This document shows positions 24,395 to 30,991 of a stretch of DNA of 39,172 nucleotides, piece after piece. The translations under genes were made by a program, and so were the position numbers. Source of the stretch: a virus; the IMG/VR virus record IMGVR_UViG_3300024980_000004, positions 1-39,172 of that record. One strand, written 5' to 3'. The notes beneath the pieces were generated by a model. That model did not search any database and was not told the DNA's origin. It saw nothing but the letters and a program-made list of their open reading frames with translations. Each line of letters starts with the position of its first letter. Position 1 is the stretch's first letter.

Positions 24395-25323
24395 TGGTCC
24401 AGCAGGGCAATACGTGCATCGCTGTAGGCACCTAGGGTGCGGTCGAATTGCATGCCCAGTGCCTGGACCATTTCCAGGCATTCGTTATGGATTCCAATCA
24501 ATTCAGTCGCCAGGATTTCGCGAGCTTGGTTTAACGAGGCTTCTTCGGCTTCCGATGCCGGTTCTATCTTCATCGCCTCAGCACGCACAACATCCAATGC
24601 GCCCATGTTGTGCTTAATGTTTTTGCGCACAATTGCCAGTTGCTCAACATAACCTTTAAAGGCTTCAGGCCAATCTATATGCGCAGTGCGGCTGGTGTTT
24701 TCCAGCAAGGCGAGCCGTTCTTGTTTTTTGTTAAGCTCTTCGCTTTTGGCTTTGATTACGTCATCCTTAGCTTTGGCCAGCTCTTGAGATTCACGCAGGG
24801 CTTTTTTAAGTTCCGATGCGGACATAAGATCTATGGCTTCAAATGTGATACCCAATACACTGCCTTCTTGTCCCAGCTCTTCAATCTCATCATCATCAAG
24901 GATTAAAAGCTCCAGCATCTTGCTAGTATTTTCTTGATTCGCATTAAAACTTCCCAATCTGGGAAGTTTGGAGAACTTTCGAGCCAATTGCATAAATCGG
25001 TATGCTGTACTTTTACTAAATCCTAAAAGTGTTAATCGCTCTAAAAATTCACCATGAGGGGTTAGCTCTTTAAGCAGCAGCATCCGCTTACCAAGCTCTA
25101 TACAAGCTTCTGCAGTCCTACGCTGATAAAATCTAATTCCATCCTCTAGCCCACCGACTGTCAGCGGGCCGTCATAGCTAACCTGCTTTGCTATCGCTAT
25201 AACGTTTTCAGAAATGTGCGCCTCTATAGCTGCTAATTGACTAATTGCTTGTCCTGCTGCCTCTAATTCGGGTGTAGATTCTTGAATAAACTGCTCAACT
25301 TGATTTTCTAATTTAGTTCTCAT
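24391..25323 (-). CDS. DUF3102-domain protein
   Basis: The 310-residue protein contains a DUF3102 region around residues 50-120 (FYQRRTAEACIELGKRMLLL, then GEFLERLTLLGFSKSTAYRF). A long coiled coil (SELKKALRESQELAKAKDDV) and a C-terminal helical part follow. DUF3102 proteins are often near plasmid or phage replication genes and resemble ParB-like or regulatory factors. Here the gene sits just upstream of the transposase with ATGA coupling. The specific function is unknown. Confidence 0.8.
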   Translation of the reverse strand: MRTKLENQVEQFIQESTPELEAAGQAISQLAAIEAHISENVIAIAKQVSYDGPLTVGGLEDGIRFYQRRTAEACIELGKRMLLLKELTPHGEFLERLTLLGFSKSTAYRFMQLARKFSKLPRLGSFNANQENTSKMLELLILDDDEIEELGQEGSVLGITFEAIDLMSASELKKALRESQELAKAKDDVIKAKSEELNKKQERLALLENTSRTAHIDWPEAFKGYVEQLAIVRKNIKHNMGALDVVRAEAMKIEPASEAEEASLNQAREILATELIGIHNECLEMVQALGMQFDRTLGAYSDARIALLDQ

Positions 25324-25325
25324 TA

Positions 25326-25694
25326 CTACTTCCTAGTCATACGGTCAAAAGCACGATTAACATCAGCTTCACTTGTGCCACCAAACAGTCTTTTTCTGCT
25401 CTCGGCAACTTGTTGTTCGGCAGCCTCAAGTGATCGCATGATCTGTACGGCGGCCCTTGCTAACTGGTGGCTAGGCCGAATCCGTCCTGTTTCTTGAATG
25501 CGCTCAGCAAAGCCTGCTGTGACCAGCGTGCCGACATAGCGGGTAATATCACTGGCACCAAAGCCGGTTTCCTTAACTAACTCAGTCGGGCTAAAGCCAT
25601 GGGCGAAGTTACGAAGTAACACATCTAACACCGCAAGCACCTTGCCTGCGCTTTTGGTATCTTGGGTTTTGCCGGGTTGTTTAGTGGTTGTCAT
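25326..25694 (-). CDS. IclR/MarR-like winged-helix protein
   Basis: The 122-residue protein has a winged helix at residues ~15-70 (KVLAVLDVLLRNFAHGFSPT, then ELVKETGFGASDITRYVGTLV), followed by a helical tail. IclR-type small proteins of this kind are common upstream of transposase genes in B3-like phages. The ATG at 25694 overlaps the stop of the 35-residue gene. Confidence 0.8.
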   Translation of the reverse strand: MTTTKQPGKTQDTKSAGKVLAVLDVLLRNFAHGFSPTELVKETGFGASDITRYVGTLVTAGFAERIQETGRIRPSHQLARAAVQIMRSLEAAEQQVAESRKRLFGGTSEADVNRAFDRMTRK

Positions 25695-25801
25695 TATTTG
25701 TCCACCTTATATTTGATAACCACAAGGCCCGTAGCGTGGTCAGTCACGACAAACCTAACTAACTGAGCATCTGGTTTAGGTTTAGATTTAGTTTTTTTCA
25801 T
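25694..25801 (-). CDS. Small basic protein (35 aa)
   Basis: The gene reads MKKTKSKPKPDAQLVRFVVT... with a ribosome site (AGGAGT) in front and a TAATG overlap with the next gene. It starts 5 bases after the upstream gene's stop. The basic N-terminus followed by a short beta-like segment suggests a nucleic-acid-associated peptide. It fills an otherwise empty gap in a tightly packed operon. Confidence 0.75.
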   Translation of the reverse strand: MKKTKSKPKPDAQLVRFVVTDHATGLVVIKYKVDK

Positions 25802-25806
25802 TGCTA

Positions 25807-26280
25807 TTACTCCTCATCAAAAGGCAGCTCAGGCTGCCGGTATTTTTCGATATTGCCCCGGTGCCAGCTGGTATGCTCCAGGGACGTTTGTATGGCTGCC
25901 AGAGCGGCATCTACGTCGCTCAACTCGCTGTAAAAGCGCATGACCTCGCCCACCATTTGATGTGAGGCCACCTGCAATACCTGTACATCTACAGGGCCGC
26001 ACTTTTTGCCACGCGGTACGTCGATAATGATTTTTCCGTTACTTTCAACCAGCCAGCGGCTGACGTAATCAATACCGCAGGCATGCTCAAAACTTTTGAT
26101 GTACTTTGTGGGCATGTCGGCTTCATCAATCCACTTATAAACCGTCCACTTCTTATGCCCCATCAAGTCGGCGACATTGTCGATTGACCGGTTGTACTGC
26201 TCTTTGGCAAACCGCACATCCCACTGGAAAGCATCCCGCAAATCTAATGGCCTAACCGCCTTCCAATTCCTTGCCCTCAT
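25807..26280 (-). CDS. Early regulatory protein, HTH-like (157 aa)
   Basis: The open frame reaches 26337, but the ATG at 26280 has a better ribosome site (GGGGTG) and the sequence from there looks coding (MRARNWKAVRPLDLRDAFQW). A helix-turn-helix-like stretch follows (SIDNVADLMGHKKWTVYKWI), then helical sequence and a C-terminus PELPFDEE. It looks like a phage regulator of the CII/Cox size class. I cannot name the family. Confidence 0.7.
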   Translation of the reverse strand: MRARNWKAVRPLDLRDAFQWDVRFAKEQYNRSIDNVADLMGHKKWTVYKWIDEADMPTKYIKSFEHACGIDYVSRWLVESNGKIIIDVPRGKKCGPVDVQVLQVASHQMVGEVMRFYSELSDVDAALAAIQTSLEHTSWHRGNIEKYRQPELPFDEE

Positions 26281-26322
26281 TGGACACCCCTGTTTTTTAA
26301 TGCATGCAAACAAATAAACGTT

Positions 26323-26351
26323 TTGCATATTGTGCAAAGCTGTTTTACATT
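26323..26351 (+). promoter_or_regulatory. Candidate sigma70 promoter for rightward small genes, with TTGCA/TGCAA palindrome
   Basis: TTGCAT (26323-26328) and TACATT (26346-26351) are separated by 17 bases. The -35 region also forms an inverted repeat, TTGCA-5-TGCAA (26323-26337). It points at the open frame starting at 26392 and opposes the early operon. Confidence 0.5.
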
Positions 26352-26391
26352 GCCAAAATAAGCCCGACTTAAATCAACTCGGGAAAACACC

Positions 26392-26643
26392 ATGAACACA
26401 CAATATGAAGAGCTCAGCGGACGTATAGAGGGGCTGGCTGACTTTGTCCTGGCCTTAACAGCTACGCTGGAGATAGACAATCTGATTAATGGCGAATTGC
26501 TCACTGAGCGTATCCATCAGTCGGCACAGTTGCGGACAATTCCTGATCGACCCGATTGCACAAAAGCTGCTCGCCAAATGCTGCTTGGGATGGCGACCCA
26601 GCTTGAGAGCATGAGATCGGCACGCCAATTAATGGGCTGTTAA
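26392..26643 (+). CDS. Small rightward protein antisense to the early operon (83 aa)
   Basis: The sequence (MNTQYEELSGRIEGLADFVL ... LLTERIHQSAQLRTIPDRPD) has normal protein composition and a helical pattern. A sigma70-like promoter lies upstream at 26323-26351. The ribosome site is weak. It lies in a gap of the leftward early operon and is antisense to a possible small minus-strand gene. Its pattern (charged start, 'E-x2-R-x5-L-x8-L') resembles that of the next rightward frame at 26717. Confidence 0.55.
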   Translation: MNTQYEELSGRIEGLADFVLALTATLEIDNLINGELLTERIHQSAQLRTIPDRPDCTKAARQMLLGMATQLESMRSARQLMGC

Positions 26644-26674
26644 GGTCGAAACCGAATTCGCTGTAGTTAGACAT
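26501..26674 (-). CDS. Possible small minus-strand gene (57 aa)
   Basis: An ATG at 26674 with a good ribosome site (GGGAG, 6 bases) starts MSNYSEFGFDLNSPLIGVPI. The first 10 codons are outside the rightward gene; the rest is antisense to it. The C-terminal half may be a shadow of the plus-strand gene. Kept only because of the ribosome site. Confidence 0.3.
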   Translation of the reverse strand: MSNYSEFGFDLNSPLIGVPISCSQAGSPSQAAFGEQLLCNRVDQELSATVPTDGYAQ

Positions 26675-26687
26675 GACAGGCTCCCAA

Positions 26688-27116
26688 TTAACGTTTAACA
26701 AAATGCGTAGCTGAAAATGACCGAACAAACTCTAACCACTGAAGAGCGATTTGACGTACTTGAAACTGTATTGCAGACGCTGTTGTTGGGTGCCTTACAG
26801 GATAAACCGGACATTCAGCGACAACTGGCTGAGCATCTGAACACAGCGATAGAAGCTTCTCAGCGGCACCAGACCCGGCCTGCGCATGTACTGCATGAAC
26901 TACAACGCTACGCAGATGCTCTGGTAATGCTTGATAGTGTTGCGGCGCCGCTACGACCGTTTCTACGGCCTTAATAAGGGCGAGTTTTTTCTTTAGTCTG
27001 CGTTGGTCTATTAAGGCGTTATAAACATCCAGCACGCTAATGTTATGAGCCTTAGCAAGATCATGATGGTTATAGCCATTAAATTCGGCATAGACGGCGG
27101 TATTATTAATTGCCAT
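26688..27116 (-). CDS. Early DNA-binding-like protein (142 aa)
   Basis: A strong ribosome site (GGAGATCGCC) precedes the ATG at 27116. Residues 1-55 (EFNGYNHHDLAKAHNISVLD, then VYNALIDQRRLKKKLALIKA) resemble the C-terminal helix-turn-helix of Mor-type activators (compare AIWREFNGTNHADLGIKHAL in the mor gene here). From about residue 58 the frame is antisense to the rightward gene 26717-26974 and looks less like protein. The gene may have been shortened or extended by overlap. Confidence 0.65.
   Translation of the reverse strand: MAINNTAVYAEFNGYNHHDLAKAHNISVLDVYNALIDQRRLKKKLALIKAVETVVAAPQHYQALPEHLRSVVVHAVHAQAGSGAAEKLLSLCSDAQPVVAECPVYPVRHPTTASAIQFQVRQIALQWLEFVRSFSATHFVKR
26717..26974 (+). CDS. 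Small rightward protein, antisense partner (85 aa)
   Basis: The translation (MTEQTLTTEERFDVLETVLQ ... RQLAEHLNTAIEASQRHQTR) looks like an authentic helical acidic protein. There is no good ribosome site and no clear promoter of its own; it may follow the rightward gene at 26392. It converges with the leftward gene whose 3' part it overlaps. Which of the two frames is real in the overlap cannot be decided from sequence alone. Confidence 0.5.
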   Translation: MTEQTLTTEERFDVLETVLQTLLLGALQDKPDIQRQLAEHLNTAIEASQRHQTRPAHVLHELQRYADALVMLDSVAAPLRPFLRP

Positions 27117-27125
27117 GGCGATCTC

Positions 27126-27641
27126 CTAATGCAGTAAGCCAAGCTGATGGCAGCGGCGGCGGTTGGCGGTAATGGTGGATAGACTACGATGACCGGTTTT
27201 AGCAGCGATAGCAGCGCGGGATTCACCGTCTTCGGTGCCTTGTGCGACGACTAGCAAATGGGGACGCAAGATAGATAGCGCATTGGCTTCGCGCTTAGTT
27301 TTTGCCTTTAAAGCGGTTTCCATGTTGCGGAAGTCGGTTAAGAAATCGATCTTCCATTGCAGGGCTTGTTTGCCGGTGAAGCCCATGGCTAGGATGGCAA
27401 AACCATCATGGGTGATTTTGTACATAGGCAGTGTTCTTCTGGTCGAATCTTGGTATGAGCTGAGCTGAAAATTCAGCTCAGCAAACTCTTTATCAGGGCA
27501 ATCGGAGAGCAACTTTTCAATGGACTGCAAAACGTTTTTATGTTGCTTTTGAAAATGCTCAGCCACTTTTAATGAGGTAGTAAAGGTATGACTATCAACT
27601 ACATCGACAAGCAGGGTTTCTGGGAAAAGGTCTTTGTTCAT
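27126..27641 (-). CDS. Rha-family phage regulatory protein
   Basis: The 171-residue protein carries the Rha domain: TTSLKVAEHFQKQHKNVLQS, then FAELNFQLSSYQDSTRRTLP and MYKITHDGFAILAMGFTGKQ with ALQWKIDFLTDFRNME. Rha proteins regulate lysogenic or lytic development in lambdoid phages; here the gene is second in the leftward early operon. The C-terminal part has another helix-turn-helix-like segment (AAIAAKTGHRSLSTITANRR). The ribosome site GGAG is good. Confidence 0.9.
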   Translation of the reverse strand: MNKDLFPETLLVDVVDSHTFTTSLKVAEHFQKQHKNVLQSIEKLLSDCPDKEFAELNFQLSSYQDSTRRTLPMYKITHDGFAILAMGFTGKQALQWKIDFLTDFRNMETALKAKTKREANALSILRPHLLVVAQGTEDGESRAAIAAKTGHRSLSTITANRRRCHQLGLLH

Positions 27642-27650
27642 AACGGGCTC

Positions 27651-27833
27651 CTAAGCAGCTTCTGATTTAAGGCCAAGCTTTACAGCAATTTCATGGCCTT
27701 TGCCAAAGCGGGCTTTGTTTTGGCCATTGATAACGCGGTAAACCTCCCAACGTTGATAGCCGTGGTTTTTAGCCCAGTCAGCGACGGTTTCCCCGCGTTG
27801 TTGGAATTGTTGTTTAAGTTTTTCAGGGGTCAT
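27651..27833 (-). CDS. Ner/Cro-like DNA-binding protein (60 aa)
   Basis: This 60-residue first gene of the early operon is a single helix-turn-helix domain (EKLKQQFQQRGETVADWAKN, then HGYQRWEVYRVINGQNKARF). It has the size and position of Mu Ner, which turns down both the repressor and early promoters after induction. It probably binds in the 27834-27902 interval. The ribosome site is GGAGAT. Confidence 0.85.
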   Translation of the reverse strand: MTPEKLKQQFQQRGETVADWAKNHGYQRWEVYRVINGQNKARFGKGHEIAVKLGLKSEAA

Positions 27834-27880
27834 GGAATATCTCCGTTGTGATGTGTTTTAAACGTGCTCTAGTGGTATTT

Positions 27881-27909
27881 AATATATTCCACCATTTGGT
27901 GGATGTCAA
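27881..27909 (-). promoter_or_regulatory. Early lytic promoter, TTGACA-17-TATATT
   Basis: On the minus strand TTGACA (27909-27904) is separated by exactly 17 bases from TATATT (27886-27881), a near-consensus sigma70 promoter. It drives the Ner-like gene 48 bases downstream. Its spacer is filled by the operator palindrome at 27889-27902. Confidence 0.88.
27889..27902. promoter_or_regulatory. Operator palindrome CCACCATTTGGTGG
   Basis: This inverted repeat (6-base arms, 2-base centre) lies wholly inside the early-promoter spacer, so a bound repressor or Ner dimer would block RNA polymerase. A half-site pair (GTGG at 27872, CCAC at 27889) overlaps the -10 element. No second full copy is seen nearby. 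Confidence 0.75.
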
Positions 27910-28709
27910 ACAATTGGTGTTTTTTAATGGAAATAAATAGAGCAGAAATTGCAATCAGGATTGTGGAAGAGCGCGCAAAGCTAGGATTTAGCCAGCGCGA
28001 CTTTGCTAACCAACTGTTGGTTAGTGGCGAAACAGTTAGAAGATATGAGATTGGTGAAAGAGAAATGGGCGTTGAGTTTTTGGCTCGTGCGGCGGCTCTA
28101 GGTGTTGATGTGCAATATGTATTGACTGGAGTAGCTTCGAAAAATAAGGCTGAGGTAGAAGCTGCAATACAGCCATCAATGGCAATCAACGGCAGTACGA
28201 ATGTAATTGGTATTGTTCAGAATGGTGCAACAGTTAATCAGATTAAAACTGATAGGCATGTGACTACGATTAAAGCTGAGGTTAAGCCAGGGGATGAGCA
28301 TATAACCCAAGCGCAAGCCGCAAAGTTAACAGCGATAGTTAATGAAATTGTTGTATTGGAAGCTAAGTTAAAACAGCAGCCAAAATCACATCGTTCCGTT
28401 TGGGGAACTCTGAATGCACATATGGGAGTTACCCGTTATTTACTGATTCCGGCAATAGGCTTTGAAAAAGCCGAAAAGTATTTAAGGCAATGGATGGGGC
28501 GATTAAATTCAATGTCATCTGCACCAATAAAAGATGGCGATGCTTGGCGTAAGCGCAAATATGCTTATATCAAGATCAATTCAAAAGATGATCCAGATTC
28601 TGTTGATAAATACATCGCTAAGAATTTCAGCGCATCTAGTCTTTCAGATTTATCCAATGATGAATTGGATAAGGTATATCGATACGTTGCTGCAAAAAAA
28701 AGAAAATGA
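27903..28709 (+). CDS. Phage repressor (HTH_3)
   Basis: The 268-residue protein has an N-terminal Cro/cI-type helix-turn-helix (SQRDFANQLLVSGETVRRYE). The middle (NVIGIVQNGATVNQIKTDRH) lacks the LexA-type Ser/Lys protease pattern, so SOS self-cleavage is not supported. An ORF6C-like C-terminal half follows (HRSVWGTLNAHMGVTRYLLI) with a basic tail (KVYRYVAAKKRK). The frame starts at 27903 inside the early promoter's -35 region; the ATG at 27927 (MEINRAEIAI) is a likely alternative. It is divergent from the early operon and should maintain lysogeny. Confidence 0.9.
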   Translation: MSNNWCFLMEINRAEIAIRIVEERAKLGFSQRDFANQLLVSGETVRRYEIGEREMGVEFLARAAALGVDVQYVLTGVASKNKAEVEAAIQPSMAINGSTNVIGIVQNGATVNQIKTDRHVTTIKAEVKPGDEHITQAQAAKLTAIVNEIVVLEAKLKQQPKSHRSVWGTLNAHMGVTRYLLIPAIGFEKAEKYLRQWMGRLNSMSSAPIKDGDAWRKRKYAYIKINSKDDPDSVDKYIAKNFSASSLSDLSNDELDKVYRYVAAKKRK

Positions 28710-28825
28710 TTTTAAAAAGTCTGCTCTGTCGCCTATTCAAACACCAATGGCAATTCAGACTAAAAAGCCTGGAAGGTCATAAGGTATTTATATGCAAGCG
28801 GTGCGGTAAGGAACTAATAATTTAA
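28706..28825 (+). CDS. Small DUF1660-like zinc-finger protein (39 aa)
   Basis: The gene starts on the repressor stop (ATGA overlap) and reads MILKSLLCRLFKHQWQFRLK..., ending FICKRCGKELII. The pattern C-x4-H-W-type start followed by CxxC is that of small prophage proteins such as DUF1660. Likely zinc ligands are C8, H13, C30 and C33. Being coupled to the repressor, it would be made in the lysogen. Function unknown. Confidence 0.78.
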   Translation: MILKSLLCRLFKHQWQFRLKSLEGHKVFICKRCGKELII

Positions 28826-28835
28826 GGAGTTATGA

Positions 28836-29201
28836 GTGGATAACAGAGTAGTTGGTAAGTGGGAAATTTTAGCTGCACTTATTTTTGTAGTATTTATGAT
28901 CTATAGATCTGCAAATGATTATACCGCCCAACCTAAATCAAGTAATGACTGGAATTATGCATTGCTATTGTGTCAACAGGTACTTGCAAATGCATCACGT
29001 GATCCAGGTTCAGCTAGCATCCCTTATGTTCCGAATGCAGGATCTGGCAATCAATACTATTTTGCCTGGGGGAATAGCACAACACATGCCCATATGAAAA
29101 ATGGGCTGGGCATAGATGTGCCAGTTTCGGCATCCTGTTTTGTGGATGGGAATACCAACAGAATTACTGGGCTAACTCTAAATGGGGAAACACTTATTTA
29201 G
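28836..29201 (+). CDS. Membrane-anchored prophage protein (121 aa)
   Basis: The start is a GTG at 28836 with AAGGAG 6 bases before it. An N-terminal membrane span (KWEILAALIFVVFMIYRSAN) is followed by an outside domain with two Cys (LLLCQQVLANASRDPGSASI; SASCFVDGNTNRITGLTLNG). It follows the repressor and the zinc-finger gene and is probably expressed in the lysogen. It could be a superinfection-exclusion or other lysogenic-conversion protein. This is a position-based guess. Confidence 0.75.
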   Translation: MDNRVVGKWEILAALIFVVFMIYRSANDYTAQPKSSNDWNYALLLCQQVLANASRDPGSASIPYVPNAGSGNQYYFAWGNSTTHAHMKNGLGIDVPVSASCFVDGNTNRITGLTLNGETLI

Positions 29202-29244
29202 ATAGGCAGTCAAAGCTAGAATTGCGTGAAGAAAAAAAGAGGGC

Positions 29245-29316
29245 CGTAGGATGGGTAGAGCATCGCGAAACCCATCATTATCAGCATGGGTTTCACTGCG
29301 TTCTACCCATCCTACG
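29245..29316. repeat. REP-like 72-bp palindrome, bidirectional hairpin
   Basis: CGTAGGATGGGTAGA and TCTACCCATCCTACG form the outer stem, and inside it AAACCCAT pairs with ATGGGTTT. It is a full copy of the repeat whose half occurs at 16945. It lies between convergent genes (28836 rightward and 29371 leftward), so it can terminate both. The rest of 29202-29370 shows no gene. Confidence 0.85.
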
Positions 29317-29370
29317 AGCTACGAGCTATACAATAAACGCATAGCCTCACTCAGATTAAAGACTGAATAG

Positions 29371-29634
29371 TTACTTAATTTTTTCTTCGGTCAATCTAAT
29401 TGATTGCTCAACTCGGTATTTGGCACGCTTAAAACTTTCCTTGCTGCAATTTAAATCAAAATCTTCATCTCGCATAAAATCACATGCCTCCCGCAAGCCA
29501 GTTATTAATGCATTTAATAGCAACACTATCATTGCTAATGGCAATAAAAAAATATGTGCTATTAACCAAATAAAATAGTTACTAACGGTTAACAAAACTA
29601 ATAATTTAAGTGGGTTTATAAATTTTATTGTCAT
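29371..29634 (-). CDS. Small membrane protein of the lysis operon (87 aa)
   Basis: The frame is open to 29736, but the ATG at 29634 overlaps the stop of the upstream 65-residue gene (ATGA) and gives 87 residues. Two close hydrophobic stretches (LKLLVLLTVSNYFIWLIAHI and FLLPLAMIVLLLNALI) are followed by a charged tail (EESFKRAKYRVEQSI-like). As the last gene of a lysozyme operon it might be a holin, antiholin or spanin component. That is inferred from position and membrane topology. Confidence 0.65.
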   Translation of the reverse strand: MTIKFINPLKLLVLLTVSNYFIWLIAHIFLLPLAMIVLLLNALITGLREACDFMRDEDFDLNCSKESFKRAKYRVEQSIRLTEEKIK

Positions 29635-29828
29635 CGTCTGTATGCCTCTGGTGGTGGTATGTCGCTGGCTGGCAAGCGCAGCATTTTGCGCCATACCTGG
29701 TTGAATTTGTGGTTGTCTGCCGCGACTGCCTGCCATTGCTGTTCGGTTCGGCCCCGGCTTAGGTAAAAGTTTTTAATTGCTTGGTAGCGTTTATGTGCTC
29801 GTAGCAGCTGGGCGCGTTGATCTGGCAT
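29631..29828 (-). CDS. Small basic protein next to lysozyme (65 aa)
   Basis: The 65-residue protein is helical and basic (RAQLLRAHKRYQAIKNFYLS, then TEQQWQAVAADNHKFNQVWR). It follows lysozyme with 5 bases between and overlaps the next gene. No signal or membrane segment is seen. Function unknown. Confidence 0.65.
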   Translation of the reverse strand: MPDQRAQLLRAHKRYQAIKNFYLSRGRTEQQWQAVAADNHKFNQVWRKMLRLPASDIPPPEAYRR

Positions 29829-29833
29829 GGGTG

Positions 29834-30340
29834 TTACCAGTGCTCATACGTGCCCGATGTCCACAGGTTAAATTCACAGGCCCGGCGATTTATTAATCCC
29901 TGTATAAATTTACCGCGGCTTTTAGCCCATGCGCCCCAGGCTTTGCCTAATGTCGGGTATGGCGTTTTAGCCGCTGGGTTATTTATCAGTTTAACAATCG
30001 AGGACCCACGCAGGCCATTGATGCCGATGTTAAACGCCAATAAACACAGGGCATCAAATTGATGCTGTTGCAATGGTACGGTAATGCACTTTTTGATAGC
30101 GGCTTCAACCGGTTGCAAATCCTCACGAAATAATGCGGTAGCTTGCTGGTAACTGATGCCGTCTTGATACATCCACCAGTCGTTTTCTGCGATTAAATGC
30201 CCGCAGCCAATAGTTGCGCCGGTTACCCAGCGGTTGATAGTCAGGCCGGTTTGATCGTCGTAGGGATGCAGTTGCAGGGTTTCAATGTCGCTGAGCAGTT
30301 GCAGGCCTTTAGTGCTGATGGTTAGGGTATTATTGCTCAT
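29834..30340 (-). CDS. T4-type lysozyme (GH24 endolysin)
   Basis: The 168-residue protein has the GH24 active-site layout: E20 (SDIETLQLHPYDDQTG), D29, and T43 in ATIGCGH, followed by a helical C-terminal region typical of phage lysozymes (CLLAFNIGINGLRGSSIVKL). It cleaves the glycan backbone of peptidoglycan. The start overlaps the upstream gene's end. No signal or SAR segment is present, so it should depend on a holin; a GTA_holin_3TM-like gene is in the divergent operon. Confidence 0.93.
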   Translation of the reverse strand: MSNNTLTISTKGLQLLSDIETLQLHPYDDQTGLTINRWVTGATIGCGHLIAENDWWMYQDGISYQQATALFREDLQPVEAAIKKCITVPLQQHQFDALCLLAFNIGINGLRGSSIVKLINNPAAKTPYPTLGKAWGAWAKSRGKFIQGLINRRACEFNLWTSGTYEHW

Positions 30341-30923
30341 GGGCGTTCCGTTGGCTGCGTAGTTGTTGCGTTAGCTTGTTGACCTCATCACACCAATAAG
30401 GATCGCCGGTTTGGTCGGCCATTTTTTTGGCGTGGGCGAGATCTTGATTAAGCTTTTGCGTCGCTTGGGCGCGCTGGGCGGCTTGCTTTTGGGCTTGGTC
30501 GACGGGGGTTTCTTCTGTGTCTTGCCAGCGGCGTTCTGCTAGCCAGCCTTCGGCCATTTTGGCAACTTGGCCTTCTGGCAGGTTTTTACGGGCAGCTGCG
30601 GCACGTTTTGCGCCGGCAATTATTTTGTCGTATTCGGTTTTTGGTAATTCACCCAGTTGCAGCCAGCGCCCGGCCGCCCGGTCTTTGCTGGCTTTGTAGT
30701 CAAAGGCCAGCCAGAACAGGTCAAAGGCGGCTTTCATAGTCGGGTTAAGTTTGTCGTAGGCCTTGGTAATTTCATGCGGGCCGGTTTCTTTTAATGCGCC
30801 GTAGCCTTTTTCATCCAGCCGTTCCCATAGCTTTTCAGCATAGGCCAGGGTTTTATTAAGATCCCAATCCAACGCGGGCATAAACTGGATGCACGCCGCC
30901 TGAATAAATTCGCGTTTTTTCAT
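30330..30923 (-). CDS. Unknown phage protein heading the lysis operon (197 aa)
   Basis: The 197-residue protein is helical and charged. An N-terminal segment (REFIQAACIQFMPALDWDLN) is followed by KYDKIIAGAKRAAAARKNLP-like helix and GWLAERRWQDTEETP, a motif common near the C-termini of phage replication or regulatory proteins. A strong ribosome site (GGAGGG) precedes the ATG. The operon starts at a predicted late promoter (-10 at 30949-30954). I do not recognise the family. Confidence 0.65.
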   Translation of the reverse strand: MKKREFIQAACIQFMPALDWDLNKTLAYAEKLWERLDEKGYGALKETGPHEITKAYDKLNPTMKAAFDLFWLAFDYKASKDRAAGRWLQLGELPKTEYDKIIAGAKRAAAARKNLPEGQVAKMAEGWLAERRWQDTEETPVDQAQKQAAQRAQATQKLNQDLAHAKKMADQTGDPYWCDEVNKLTQQLRSQRNAHEQ

Positions 30924-30948
30924 TTTCTGCCCTCCTCAGTGCGGGGGC

Positions 30949-30991
30949 AGTATCTATTGATTAGTACCCCAATAAACTTAAAGCCCTTTAA
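30949..30991 (-). promoter_or_regulatory. Late promoter for the lysis operon (shared palindrome + 23 + GATACT)
   Basis: The palindrome at 30978-30991 (TTAAAGGGCTTTAA on this strand) is followed by exactly 23 bases and GATACT (30954-30949). The ATG of the first gene is at 30923 with a ribosome site, giving a leader of about 19 bases. It is analogous to the Mu lysis promoter. Confidence 0.72.

Noticed and set aside
24395-24481. Upstream extension of the transposase by 29 residues
   Set aside because: It overlaps the DUF3102 gene by about 90 bases, is Pro/Cys-rich unlike the family, and better starts exist at 24394 and 24367.
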